Of a DNA stretch of 64,000 bases, positions 9,040 through 17,226 are shown one piece after another. Position 1 is the stretch's first letter; each line of letters begins with the position of its first letter. The position numbers and the translations under genes were made by a program. The DNA comes from Microbacterium sp. CFH 31415 (GTDB taxonomy: Bacteria > Actinomycetota > Actinomycetes > Actinomycetales > Microbacteriaceae), in assembly GCF_022538185.1 (NCBI RefSeq), contig NZ_JAKYXC010000010.1, positions 124,001 to 188,000 on the forward strand, in the 5' to 3' direction. The notes beneath the pieces are model-generated. The model was not told the origin of the DNA. It saw only the letters and a list, made by a program, of their open reading frames with translations, and did not search any database.

Positions 9040-9300
9040 ATGGCCATCGTGAACCGGCTCACTGTCGACGGACGTGACTACTTCCTGCCCGACCCGGTGA
9101 CGGGGCTCAAGACCCAGATCCTCGAGGCGATCAAAGCGGGTGGCGGCTACGTCAACATCCCGCCGCTGCGCGGTGGTCCCGGCATCGACATCCTGTTCTC
9201 GCCGGGAATGCCGGTGACGTGGTCGCAGATAGACGTGGGCGAGTCGCCGTCGGTGGCAGACGACACCCCGGTCGACGCCCCCGACGAGTTCACGCTCTAG
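9040..9300 (+). CDS. Small conserved-type hypothetical protein
   Basis: 86 residues, starting MAIVNRLTVDGRDYFLP. It has no signal peptide or membrane helix, a compact beta-rich pattern and an acidic tail. I associate similar 80-100-residue proteins with Microbacteriaceae, but no function is known. It is divergent from the 8685-8990 gene across 49 bp. TACGCT at 9027-9032 lies 7 nt before the ATG and there is no ribosome binding site, so the transcript is probably leaderless. It lies between the diguanylate cyclase and the EAL gene. Confidence 0.65.
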   Translation: MAIVNRLTVDGRDYFLPDPVTGLKTQILEAIKAGGGYVNIPPLRGGPGIDILFSPGMPVTWSQIDVGESPSVADDTPVDAPDEFTL

Positions 9301-9327
9301 GCGGGTTCACGCTCCAGGCTGGCCCGT

Positions 9328-10134
9328 TCAGCGCCGCCAGAGGCCCTCGATCTCGGCGACGCCCATCGGCCTGCCGAGCAGGTAGCCCTGGCCGCGATGG
9401 CAGCCGCGGGCGATGGACCGGGCGAGGTCCTCGGGAGTCTCGATGCCCTCGGCGACGACCCGCCAGCCCTGGCTGTTCGATCGAGCGACCACATCGGTCA
9501 CGATGGCGTCGGCTGCGGCATCCGCTCGCTGTGTCAGCGACCGGTCGATCTTTACCTCATCGATCGGCAGGGACTCGACCATGTCGATCGTGGTGTCTCC
9601 CGCGCCGAAGTCGTCGATCGCGATGGTCAGGCCGGCGGCGCGAAGACGCGCGAGCGCCCCGCGCATGTCGGGAAGCAGCTGAGGAGACGGCGTCTCGGTG
9701 ATCTCGATCGTCACGGAGGCGGGGTCGATGCCGGTCACGGCCAGGCGTGCGATGACCGCCTCGGCGTAGTCGAGGGTGATGTGCGACGGCGAGGCGTTGG
9801 CCGCCAGTTCGACGGCGCGGCCGGCGCGCTGCCACTCGAGGATCTGCTCCAGGCCCTGCTCGAGCACCTGGAGGTCGATCTCCTCGACCAGCAGAGCATC
9901 TTCGGCGAGCGGGATGAAGGTCGACGGCGGCACTTCGCCGTCGACCTCATGAGTCCAGCGGCAGAGCACTTCAACTGCGACGGGCGCGCCGTCCGGCGCC
10001 CCGGTGTCGAGGGCGAATTGGGGCTGGTAGACGACCGTCAGTCCCCCCGACGACACCGCCTCTCGCAGGTCGTGGACGAGCGTCTCCGAAGTGGTCACCG
10101 TGACAGCCTGAGGGGTGGAGCACATCCCGTGCAA
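9328..10134 (-). CDS. EAL-domain c-di-GMP phosphodiesterase
   Basis: About 268 residues, essentially a stand-alone EAL domain. The signature is EVL (55-57) in place of EAL, a tolerated change. The metal- and base-handling motifs are present: N in LAANASP, E in EITETP, the DDFGAG loop, K in DEVKIDRSL, E in VAEGIET and the GQGYLLGRP end. It should hydrolyse c-di-GMP to pGpG and so oppose the phytochrome-GGDEF protein encoded 0.6 kb away. The start is uncertain: a TTG at 10134, an ATG at 10125 or a GTG at 10098 are all in frame and none has a strong ribosome binding site. No sensor domain is attached. Confidence 0.82.
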   Translation of the reverse strand: MHGMCSTPQAVTVTTSETLVHDLREAVSSGGLTVVYQPQFALDTGAPDGAPVAVEVLCRWTHEVDGEVPPSTFIPLAEDALLVEEIDLQVLEQGLEQILEWQRAGRAVELAANASPSHITLDYAEAVIARLAVTGIDPASVTIEITETPSPQLLPDMRGALARLRAAGLTIAIDDFGAGDTTIDMVESLPIDEVKIDRSLTQRADAAADAIVTDVVARSNSQGWRVVAEGIETPEDLARSIARGCHRGQGYLLGRPMGVAEIEGLWRR

Positions 10135-10137
10135 CAG

Positions 10138-10166
10138 CAGACACGCGCGCCAGAAAGGCGTATACT
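10138..10166 (+). promoter_or_regulatory. Sigma-70-like promoter upstream of 10227
   Basis: CAGACA (10138-10143) and TATACT (10161-10166) are 17 bp apart and read toward the gene at 10227. A second hexamer, TAATCT (10215-10220), lies 6 nt before that gene's ATG and could drive a leaderless transcript. The gene may therefore have two promoters. Confidence 0.4.
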
Positions 10167-10226
10167 CTGCGTCGCGCGCTGGCGCCGGGTTCCATGGACC
10201 CCCCGAACGCGCGCTAATCTGGCGGA

Positions 10227-10541
10227 ATGGGCACCCTCACGTACGACTCGAAGATCGCCGTCTCGATCGATGACCGCGTCCTCGCGCACCTGCAGGCGGT
10301 CGTGTGGGCGAAGCTCCGTCGCGGCGAGCAGTTCCCTTTCACGTGGACCGATCCGATGCGCAGCGGAATGGGGCGCACCTCGGTGTGGCTCAGCCCCCAC
10401 GTGCCGCTCTCGTTCGAATACTTCGGCAGCCGTCAGCCCCGACTCAACCCCGCGTGGGTGGAGGCGCTGACCAAGGCCGCCAACTCCCCGGCCGGCCTGT
10501 CGCTGGTTCCCGAACCCGACGACCCCGCCGCCGCCCGCTAG
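10227..10541 (+). CDS. Small Microbacteriaceae-type protein (paralogue of 8685-8990)
   Basis: 104 residues (MGTLTYDSKIAVSIDDRVLA...). It is homologous over its whole length to the product of 8685-8990, the two genes flanking the EAL gene and the 9040 gene. Conserved features are the N-terminal GTLxY, DDRxLAHL, AKLRRGE-F-F, the W-SP strand, FEY and the ANSPAGL-VPEP end. There is no signal peptide or membrane segment. Such proteins are often annotated as ATP-dependent DNA ligase by transfer, but they lack the KxDG nucleotidyltransferase motif and are far too short. TAATCT-N6-ATG suggests a leaderless message. Function unknown. Confidence 0.72.
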   Translation: MGTLTYDSKIAVSIDDRVLAHLQAVVWAKLRRGEQFPFTWTDPMRSGMGRTSVWLSPHVPLSFEYFGSRQPRLNPAWVEALTKAANSPAGLSLVPEPDDPAAAR

Positions 10542-10622
10542 GCACGCTGCGCGCGCTTACCCTGGCTTCTCGAAGAAGTCAAGGGCCGATGCGCTGCGGC
10601 ACACGCGCTTAGCGTTGCCGAC

Positions 10623-10937
10623 ATGACATTCCCCACTCTGACAGCTCCGGCGTCCTGGCGTGTGCAGTGGCGCAGCCTGGATCGCGGCGACTGGGAGGCC
10701 GGCCGCGGTGGCCGCAAGGTGGGCGCCGTCCGTCGCGAGCGCGGCGTCTATGTCGCCAGCACGCCCCGTGGTCGCACCGTCGGCGAGTTCGACACGCTCC
10801 CCGAAGCCCTCGACGCGGTCGGGCGCACCCCCCTGTCGTCGGTCGACTCCGCCCAGGTCTGGACGGCGCTCCTGGTGACCGTGAACGTGGCGATGGTGGC
10901 CTCACTGGCCGCCGTCGCGTCGGCGCTGCTGAACTGA
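10623..10937 (+). CDS. Small C-terminally membrane-anchored protein
   Basis: 104 residues. The first 75 are polar and basic (WRVQWRSLDRGDWEAGRGG...), and residues about 79-102 form one hydrophobic helix ending at the C-terminus, giving a tail-anchored layout. No domain is recognised. TAGCGT ends 7 nt before the ATG and no ribosome binding site is present, again suggesting leaderless expression. The 80 bp before it and the 53 bp after it show no other feature. Confidence 0.6.
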   Translation: MTFPTLTAPASWRVQWRSLDRGDWEAGRGGRKVGAVRRERGVYVASTPRGRTVGEFDTLPEALDAVGRTPLSSVDSAQVWTALLVTVNVAMVASLAAVASALLN

Positions 10938-10990
10938 CCCTCCGCTGCCGAGCTGCGCCTCCGAGGTTGAGCTGAGCCCCCGCTGAGGCG

Positions 10991-11551
10991 TCAGCTCCAG
11001 ACGCTGGGTGCTTCGGCTCGCGACGGAGGCAGAGCGGATGCCGCCGCCCAGTCGTGCACCCACGGGTCGATCTCGGGGATGCCGTCGGGATAGCCGACCG
11101 CCGCGAACAGCTCGTCGTGCGCGAGCGTGCCCCCGCTGCGCTTCATCATGCGCGCGCGGACGATCACGCGGGCGTAGATCTCGCCGTCGACGACGGCGCG
11201 GTGCTCGAGGTACACGGCCTTGTCGTCGTGACCGATCATGCGCGACTCGACGTCGAACCGCTTCCACAGCTCGAGCGACTTGCGGAATGTGACCGTCTCG
11301 CTCGACACGACCGCATACCAGCCGCGCTGCTTCATGACGTCGAACAGGCCCGTACGCACCAGCAGATCCCAGCGCCCCAGATCGAACAGCGAGAGGTACC
11401 TGCCGTTGTTCATGTGCATGAGGATGTCGAGGTCGGTGGGCAGGGTCGTCAGCCGCACCCGGCCGATACCGGTCGGCGGAAGGTGCCCTTCGCGCCGCAC
11501 GCGCCGCCGCGCGCCGAGCATCACGAGCAGGGTCCGCCAGATCACGTTCAC
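10991..11551 (-). CDS. Hotdog-fold acyl-CoA thioesterase family protein
   Basis: 186 residues from a GTG at 11551. The core carries LPTDLDILMHMNNGRYLSLFD and GRWDLLVRTG, typical of the 4HBT_2 thioesterase group, where an Asp near the start and the MNNGRYL helix form the active site. It probably hydrolyses acyl-CoA or a related thioester in the cytosol; the substrate cannot be told. An in-frame extension upstream to 11788 exists but has unrelated low-complexity sequence. TACCAT ends 8 nt before the GTG and no ribosome binding site is visible, so a leaderless start is likely. It is divergent from the acetyltransferase gene at 11706. Confidence 0.75.
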   Translation of the reverse strand: MNVIWRTLLVMLGARRRVRREGHLPPTGIGRVRLTTLPTDLDILMHMNNGRYLSLFDLGRWDLLVRTGLFDVMKQRGWYAVVSSETVTFRKSLELWKRFDVESRMIGHDDKAVYLEHRAVVDGEIYARVIVRARMMKRSGGTLAHDELFAAVGYPDGIPEIDPWVHDWAAASALPPSRAEAPSVWS

Positions 11552-11705
11552 GGGGAGTGATGGTAGCGATCCACGAGCGCAACCGACATTCGGTTGTGGA
11601 TCTCCGACACACGCGGCGGCGGCATCCGACCCCTTCGCGGCAACGCGTCCACAGGCGCCGTCCGGTCGATTTCGTCTCGCGCGGGGCCGGGCGTAGAGTC
11701 TGGCC

Positions 11706-12212
11706 ATGGAAGCCGAACTCCAGACCGACATCGTCGTCCGTCCGGTGCGCGACGTGGACGCAGAGGCCCTCGGGCGTGTGCACGCCACCTGCTGGCACGA
11801 GACCTACGACCACCTCATCAGCAAGGCCGCCCTCGAAGCGGTCTCTCCCAAGCGTCTTGCTGAGCTGTGGACCCACTGGGCCGTCCAGGGTCCCGACTTC
11901 AAGATGTTCGCCGCGCTCGTCGGCGGGGAGATCGTCGGCTTCGCCGGCTCCGGCCCCGCGCGCGACAAGGACGCGCCGCGCTTCCGCGAGCTGTACTTCA
12001 TCTACCTGCTCGACCAGTACCACGGCACGGGGATCGGCCAGAAGCTGTTCGACGCGGTCGTCGGCGCCGACGAGCAGCTGTATCTCTGGGTCGCCGACGA
12101 CAACCCGCGCGCGCACCGGTTCTACACGCGCAACGGCTTCACGCTCGACGGCGCCTCGCACACCGAGCCGTTCCTGGGTGAGACGCTCACCGAGGTCCGC
12201 TTCGTCCGCTGA
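11706..12212 (+). CDS. GNAT-family N-acetyltransferase
   Basis: 168 residues, a single acetyltransferase domain. The acetyl-CoA pyrophosphate loop (motif A) is [11 protein letters not shown] after the beta-4 strand LYFIYLL, and the C-terminal [13 protein letters not shown] is the usual motif B end. It transfers acetyl from acetyl-CoA to an unknown amine. TAGAGT ends 6 nt before the ATG and there is no ribosome binding site, consistent with leaderless transcription. cofE starts 8 bp after its stop, so the two are likely co-transcribed. Confidence 0.8.
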   Translation: MEAELQTDIVVRPVRDVDAEALGRVHATCWHETYDHLISKAALEAVSPKRLAELWTHWAVQGPDFKMFAALVGGEIVGFAGSGPARDKDAPRFRELYFIYLLDQYHGTGIGQKLFDAVVGADEQLYLWVADDNPRAHRFYTRNGFTLDGASHTEPFLGETLTEVRFVR

Positions 12213-12220
12213 TCGCTGAC

Positions 12221-12994
12221 GTGCTGCAGGTCTGGGCTCTCGACGGGATCCCCGAGATAACGCCGGGCGACGACCTGGTGACGGTGATCGCGGATGCCGC
12301 GGCCGGCAACCTCGCCGACGGCGACATCGTCGTGGTGACCTCGAAGATCGTGTCGAAGGCCGAGGGGCGCATCGTGACGGCCGACGACCGCGAAGACGCG
12401 ATCACCGCCGAGACGGTCCGGGTGGTGGCCTCGCGGCGGACGCCGAACGGCGGAACGACGCGCATCGTGCAGAACCGGCTCGGGATGGTCTCGGCCGCCG
12501 CCGGCGTCGACGCCTCGAACACGCCCGAGGGCACCGTCCTGCTCCTCCCGGAAGACCCCGACGCCTCGGCGCGCCTCATCGCCGCCGGGCTGCGCGAGCG
12601 ACTCGGCGTGGAGGTCGGGGTGCTCGTGTCCGACACCCTCGGCCGCGCGTGGCGCGACGGCCAGACCGACCACGCGATCGGGGCGGGCGGGGTGCACGTC
12701 TTCGAAGACCTGCGGGGAGGGACCGATGCCGAGGGCCGCCCCCTCATCGTGACGATGCCCTGCGTCGCCGACGAGCTCGCTGCCGCGACCGACCTCGTCA
12801 AGGGCAAAGCCGCGCGGCGGCCGGTGGCAGTGGTGCGCGGGCGCGCCGACCTGGTCGGCTCGCTCGACCTTCCCGGCGCGCGCTCGATCGTGCGCCCGCT
12901 CGAGCGCGACATGTTCCGGCTCGGTGCCGACGAGGCCTATGCCGAGGGGTTCGCCGCGGGCGCGGCATCCGTCACCCCGTCATCCACCTTGTAG
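12221..12994 (+). CDS. cofE: Coenzyme F420-0:L-glutamate ligase
   Basis: 257 residues from a GTG start. It adds gamma-linked glutamate to F420-0 using GTP, completing the redox cofactor F420. Family features are the N-terminal [37 protein letters not shown], the [21 protein letters not shown] segment and [24 protein letters not shown]. It lacks the C-terminal FMN reductase domain found in mycobacterial FbiB, so it is the ligase module only. It lies just downstream of the acetyltransferase and ends 7 bp from a broken aldehyde dehydrogenase gene on the other strand. The other F420 genes are not in the window. Confidence 0.9.
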   Translation: MLQVWALDGIPEITPGDDLVTVIADAAAGNLADGDIVVVTSKIVSKAEGRIVTADDREDAITAETVRVVASRRTPNGGTTRIVQNRLGMVSAAAGVDASNTPEGTVLLLPEDPDASARLIAAGLRERLGVEVGVLVSDTLGRAWRDGQTDHAIGAGGVHVFEDLRGGTDAEGRPLIVTMPCVADELAAATDLVKGKAARRPVAVVRGRADLVGSLDLPGARSIVRPLERDMFRLGADEAYAEGFAAGAASVTPSSTL

Positions 12995-13001
12995 GGGGTC
13001 G

Positions 13002-14140
13002 TCAGCGCGCAGGCGCGGACCAGGGGTTCGCCTCCATCTCGGCGCGCACGGTGACCCACTGGGTCTCGGTGAACGCTTCGAGGTTGGCCGTGGCGCCGCC
13101 GAACCCGCGCCGTTGCCGGAGGCGCCGACGCCGCCGAACGGGATGTTCGCCTCGTCGTTCACCGTCTGGTCGTTGATGTGCACCTTGCCGCTGACGATGC
13201 GGTCGGCGACTGAGATCGCCGTGCCCGCATCGCCCAGGAGGCTCACCGACAGGCCGTACTCGCTCGCGTTCACGAGGTCGATCGCCTCGTCGAGCGTGCG
13301 GTAAGCGAGCACAGGGGCGACCGGGCCGAAGATCTCCTCGCGCCAGGCCAGCATGTCGGGCGTCATGCCGCGCAGCACCGTCGGGCGGAAGAAGCGCTGA
13401 CCCGACGGACCGCCGGTGACCAGCTCGGCGCCCGCCTCGACGGCTGAGTCGACGATCCCGCATACCGCGGAGAACTGTCCGTCGTCGATGAGCGGGCCCA
13501 TCTGCGCGTCGTGGTCGGTGTACGGGTCGGCGACCCGGAGCGAGTCCGCGATGCGGGTGAGTGCCGCGACGTACTCGTCGTACTGCGACTCGTGCACGAG
13601 GTGGCGCCCGGCGGTCTGGCAGATCTGGCCCTGATGGAGGAAGGAACCGTATGCGCCGGATGCTGCGGCCCGCTCGACGTCGGCACCGGGGAGCACCACG
13701 ATCGCGTTGTTGCCGCCGAGCTCGAGGTGCGCCCGCTTCAGCAGCCGCGCGGCGGCCTCGCCGACGCGGCGCCCCGCCGCAGTGGAGCCCGTGAACGAGA
13801 TGACGCGCACCTCGGGCGCCTCGACCGCGGCGACGCCGACCTCGGCACCGCCCGTGAGGGTCTGCAGCACGCCCGGCGGCAGGCCGGCCTCGTCGAACAC
13901 ACGCTGGATCGCGACGCCACCGCCGACCGACGTGCGGGGGTCGGGCTTGAGCAGCACCGCGTTGCCGAGGCCGAGCGCGGGGGCGACCGAGCGGATCGCC
14001 AGGGTCAGCGGGTAGTTGAACGGCGCGATGACCGCGACGACGCCCACCGGCACACGGCGCGAGAACGACCAGCGCGGCTTGTTGCTCGGGATGACCTCGC
14101 CGTTCGGGTGCGACGGCAGCGGGGCGAGCGGATGCCTGCG
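13002..14140 (-). pseudogene. Broken benzaldehyde/vanillin-type aldehyde dehydrogenase (N-terminus missing, frameshifted)
   Basis: The reading frame from about 14140 to 13100 encodes most of an aldehyde dehydrogenase: GEVIPSNKPRWSFSRRVPVG, APFNYPL, SFTGSTAAGRRVG, LELGGNN, the catalytic region HQGQICQTAGR, EEIFGPVAPV and IPFGGVGASG. The first 120-130 residues of the family are absent. Near 13098 the frame breaks: GASGNGA should continue RFGGATANLEAFTETQW, and that tail is found intact in the neighbouring frame down to the stop at 13002. One base fewer than expected in GGCGCGGGTTCGGC explains it. The upstream end is joined directly to a truncated MBL gene, so this is a deletion scar plus a frameshift, unless the assembly is wrong. 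Confidence 0.8.
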
Positions 14141-14606
14141 CAGAGCGCGCGATCTCCGCGCGGCTGCCCTCGGGCACACCCCACGCCTCGATGTCCGCCT
14201 GGATCGGCGCCGGGTCGGAGGCGCGCGCCGCGACCGCTTCCTGCGCGCGCTGTTCCGCCCGATGGAAGAGGATCGGCGTGCCGTCGCGTTCGCGGAGGCG
14301 CTCGGCGAGGCCGAGGTGGTCGGGGTGCAGGTGCGTCACCACCAGCGATGCCGGTCGTGCGCCCGCTCCAGCGATCTCGCGCATCGCCGCGTCGAGAGCC
14401 TCGATATTGGCGTCGAGCTCCCAGCCCGGGTCGATCACATGCACGCCGCCCTCGGCATCCCGCACCAGATACGACAGCGTGAACGGCATGCGCCCCGGAG
14501 CGATGCGCAGCGGCAGGCACCACACGCCGTCGGCGACCTCTTCCATCGCGGGAAGGCGCCCTTCCGCCTGGGCGAGGAACTCCGCCTGGCTGACCGGGGT
14601 GATCAC
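14141..14606 (-). pseudogene. Truncated MBL-fold hydrolase (5' part only)
   Basis: From a GTG at 14606 the frame encodes about 150 residues of a metallo-beta-lactamase-fold protein: DGVWCLPLRIAPGRMPFTL, HVIDPGWE and the zinc motif THLHPDHLGLAERL. After about WGVPEGSRAEIAR the sequence stops matching the family and becomes the interior of the aldehyde dehydrogenase pseudogene. The second half, with the later His and Asp ligands, is missing, so it cannot be an active enzyme. Its GTG overlaps the stop of the intact MBL gene upstream (GTGA), showing it was once the last translationally coupled gene of the etf operon. The boundary is good to about 20 bp. Confidence 0.75.
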
Positions 14607-15412
14607 GCCGTGGCCGCGAGGTAGTCCAGCTGCGCGCGGGTGGATGCCACCGCGGCGAAGCGCACGCGGGGATCGATCTCGCCGTAGACGTGGTCCACGA
14701 CGGCCTCGACGAGCTCGTGATCGTCGGATGCTCGGACTCCGAGCGCCGCGAGGACGCCGCGCACCTGGTCGAGACGCTGCTCCCGATGCGACCGGTACGC
14801 GCGGCAGACGGTACGGAGGTCGGGGAGCATCGGCCCGTGGGCCGGCAGCACGGGGATGGCTCCGAACGCCTCCAGAGCGTCCAGCGACGCGAGATACGCA
14901 CCGACGGCGCCGTCGGGGTGCGCGATGACGGTGGTCCCGCTGCCGAGGATCGTGTCGCCCGTGAGCATCGTTCCCCCTGCCGCGGGGCTGTCGATCGCGG
15001 CATCGTCTGGGAGGTGGAAGCTCACCGAGTCCGTCGTATGACCGGGCGTGGCTACGACGCGGATGCGCGTGCCGGCGGCCTCGATCTCCTCGTTCGCCGC
15101 GAGAGGGTCCGCATTCCGGCACAGGTCGGCCCGCCACGCTCGCACCGGGGCGTCGGTGAGGGCGACGAGCGAGTCGACGCCCTCGACATGGTCGGCGTGG
15201 TGGTGCGTGATGAGGATCAGCTCGACCGCGCCGATCCCCGCCAGGCGCCCAAGGTGGGCGGCATCCTCCGGACCCGGGTCGACGACCACGGCACCGTCGT
15301 GCCCGGGCGCCGCGATGACGAGCGAGTTGGTGCCGTCCAGTGTCATGGGGCCCGGATTGGGCGCGAGCAGCCGTCTGACGAGCCGCGTCCAGCGATCGGC
15401 AGACGGCGTCAT
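14603..15412 (-). CDS. MBL-fold hydrolase (RNase Z/glyoxalase II-like family)
   Basis: 269 residues. Zinc ligands appear as THHHADHVEG, TPGHTTDS, GDTILGSG and the late His in LPAHGP, a complete set for the MBL hydrolase group that includes LACTB2-like proteins (APNPGPMTLDGTNSLVI at the start is typical). It could hydrolyse a thioester or a phosphodiester; the substrate is unknown. The ATG is 1 nt after the stop of the cytochrome b gene, and its own stop overlaps the GTG of the truncated MBL gene. It is therefore the fourth gene of the etfB-etfA-cytochrome b operon. Confidence 0.82.
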   Translation of the reverse strand: MTPSADRWTRLVRRLLAPNPGPMTLDGTNSLVIAAPGHDGAVVVDPGPEDAAHLGRLAGIGAVELILITHHHADHVEGVDSLVALTDAPVRAWRADLCRNADPLAANEEIEAAGTRIRVVATPGHTTDSVSFHLPDDAAIDSPAAGGTMLTGDTILGSGTTVIAHPDGAVGAYLASLDALEAFGAIPVLPAHGPMLPDLRTVCRAYRSHREQRLDQVRGVLAALGVRASDDHELVEAVVDHVYGEIDPRVRFAAVASTRAQLDYLAATA

Positions 15413-15413
15413 G

Positions 15414-17219
15414 TCAGCGACTCGAGACGGTGCCGAACAGGCGGGCGATCGGCGCGAGCACGAGCGGCCGGGCGGCCACCCACGCTGCGGCGATCACGAC
15501 GAGCGAGACGGAGAAGATCCAGAATCCGGCCCAGTTGTCCGCGTAGGCGTTCGGATCGACCGAGCCCTGCGCCGCGTACATGTGGTTCAGGTTGCGCAGC
15601 GCTCCCGTCGCGAACACCAGCACGACGTGCACGAAGATGAACAGCACGAAGTAGAGCATCACTGGGAAGTGCACGGCGCGGGCCCACTCCAACGGGTAGG
15701 CCTTGTTCAACCCGGCCGCGTTCTTCGGCCAGAGCCCCGACATGCGCACACCGGTGATCGCGGCGAGTGGCGCAGCGATGAACACGGTCGTGAAGTAGGC
15801 GAGCTGCTGCAGCGAGTTGTAGTTCACCCACCCGTTCTCGGTCGGCCAGTCCAGCGACACGTACTGCAGGGCGGCGCTGATCGCGTTCGGGAACACCTCC
15901 CACGACGTGGGGACGATCCGCATCCACTGTCCGCTGACGAACAGCAGCACGACGAAGATCAGGCCGTTGACGAACCACAGGATGTCGAGCGACTGGTGGA
16001 ACCAGATGGTCAGGCTGATCTTGCGCTTGCTGTTCCACTTCGGCGTCCAGAACGCCGTCGGACGCTTCTCGCCCCGGATCCTGATGCCCGAGCGGATGAC
16101 GAGCACCATCAGGAACACGTTGAAGAAATGCTGCCACCCGAGCCACGCCGGGAACCCGACCGGGGCCCCTTCGGGCAGGTGGTACTCGCCCGGATAGGAC
16201 GCCAGGAAGTCGGCTCCCCACTGCGTGCAGAGCAGCCAGCGCACGGCGAGCACGGCCATGCCGGCGGCGAACAGAAGTCCGCCGCCGCCGACGATCACCG
16301 CACCGGCCCACTGCGCCTTGGTGAAGGGTCCGATCCGCTGCGGCTCGGCCCGCGGGGCCGGACGGGTCTTCGCGTACGCTCCGGGCCACACCGTGCGCGT
16401 GAACGGCAGCGGCCGATCGAGCGGAACGCCCGACGGCGTGCGGGCGGGCTCCGGCCCGACTGCGACGGGGGCGGCCGCCGGAGCGGCGGGAGCGGTGACG
16501 GATGCCGCAGCGGCGGGCACATCGGATACGGGAGCCGCCGGAGCGGCGGGAGCCGCGGGAGCTGAGGGCGCGAATCCGGCGGGCGGCCACGGCTCGCCGC
16601 CGGGCACGCGCGGCAGGCCGCGTCGGATCGGGCGACCACCGTCACCAGGAGCGGAAGCTGTTGCCGCGGCGGCGGGTGCAGCGGCGTCGGGCAGTGCAGC
16701 GGCCTCGACCACGGCAGCGGCCGGAGCGGCCACGGTGGCGACGGCGGCGGGAGCGGATGCCTCAGCCGCCGCAGCGGCGGGAGCCTCGGACGCTGTCGCC
16801 GCAGGTGCGGCCGCGGCAGCAGCGGGAGCCGCAACGTCGGCGGGTGCGGTACCCGCGGGCGGCCACGGCTCGCCGCCGGGCACGCGCGGCAGGCCACGAC
16901 GAATCGCTCGCGCTCCCCCCGTCGGAACGGACGCGGTTGCGGGCGCGGCGGCCGGTGCCGCTGCGGCCGCCGCGACAGCACCCTCTGCAACAGCGGTGGG
17001 CTCGGCAGCAGCAGCTGCCGCGGTCTCGGCCGGCGCGTCGGTCGAGACCGGGGTCGCGATGGCAGCCACGGTCTCGGCCGCAGTCTGCGGATCAGCCGCG
17101 GGGCTTGCAGCCGCAACGGGCGCGCCGACGCCGTCGGGCGCCTCGCCGTTCGGGGGCCAGGGCTCGCCGCCGGCCACGCGCGGCAGGCCGCGGCGCAGGG
17201 TCGTGCCGTAGGTCGCCAT
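15414..17219 (-). CDS. Cytochrome b/b6-domain membrane protein with triple N-terminal repeat
   Basis: 601 residues. The first ~270 are Ala/Pro-rich and carry RRGLPRVPGGEPWPP three times (residues 9-23 with one substitution, 107-121 and 199-213), separated by 90-98-residue alanine-rich linkers. The C-terminal ~300 residues contain five or six membrane helices with histidines in WHHF-like and FHQSLDILWF contexts, resembling formate dehydrogenase gamma / cytochrome b561-type di-heme subunits. It follows etfA by 7 bp, so it may pass electrons from ETF to the quinone pool (inference). No ETF:quinone oxidoreductase is adjacent. The ATG at 17219 is the first in-frame start after the etfA stop. Confidence 0.78.
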   Translation of the reverse strand: MATYGTTLRRGLPRVAGGEPWPPNGEAPDGVGAPVAAASPAADPQTAAETVAAIATPVSTDAPAETAAAAAAEPTAVAEGAVAAAAAAPAAAPATASVPTGGARAIRRGLPRVPGGEPWPPAGTAPADVAAPAAAAAAPAATASEAPAAAAAEASAPAAVATVAAPAAAVVEAAALPDAAAPAAAATASAPGDGGRPIRRGLPRVPGGEPWPPAGFAPSAPAAPAAPAAPVSDVPAAAASVTAPAAPAAAPVAVGPEPARTPSGVPLDRPLPFTRTVWPGAYAKTRPAPRAEPQRIGPFTKAQWAGAVIVGGGGLLFAAGMAVLAVRWLLCTQWGADFLASYPGEYHLPEGAPVGFPAWLGWQHFFNVFLMVLVIRSGIRIRGEKRPTAFWTPKWNSKRKISLTIWFHQSLDILWFVNGLIFVVLLFVSGQWMRIVPTSWEVFPNAISAALQYVSLDWPTENGWVNYNSLQQLAYFTTVFIAAPLAAITGVRMSGLWPKNAAGLNKAYPLEWARAVHFPVMLYFVLFIFVHVVLVFATGALRNLNHMYAAQGSVDPNAYADNWAGFWIFSVSLVVIAAAWVAARPLVLAPIARLFGTVSSR

Positions 17220-17226
17220 GACGCCG

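Noticed and set aside
10227..10541. Annotation as ATP-dependent DNA ligase
   Set aside because: 104 residues, no KxDG lysine motif and no nucleotidyltransferase domain; the label is probably propagated in error.
13002..15137. A 711-codon minus-strand frame that seems to link MBL and ALDH sequence
   Set aside because: Only its middle (MBL part) and last ~40 residues (ALDH tail) are real; the rest is out of frame. It reflects the deletion scar and frameshift, not a fusion protein.
16582..17194. Three ~45-bp near-identical repeats about 280 bp apart, considered as CRISPR or mobile repeats
   Set aside because: They are in frame within the cytochrome b gene and encode the RRGLPRVPGGEPWPP motif; the spacers are coding and too long for CRISPR.
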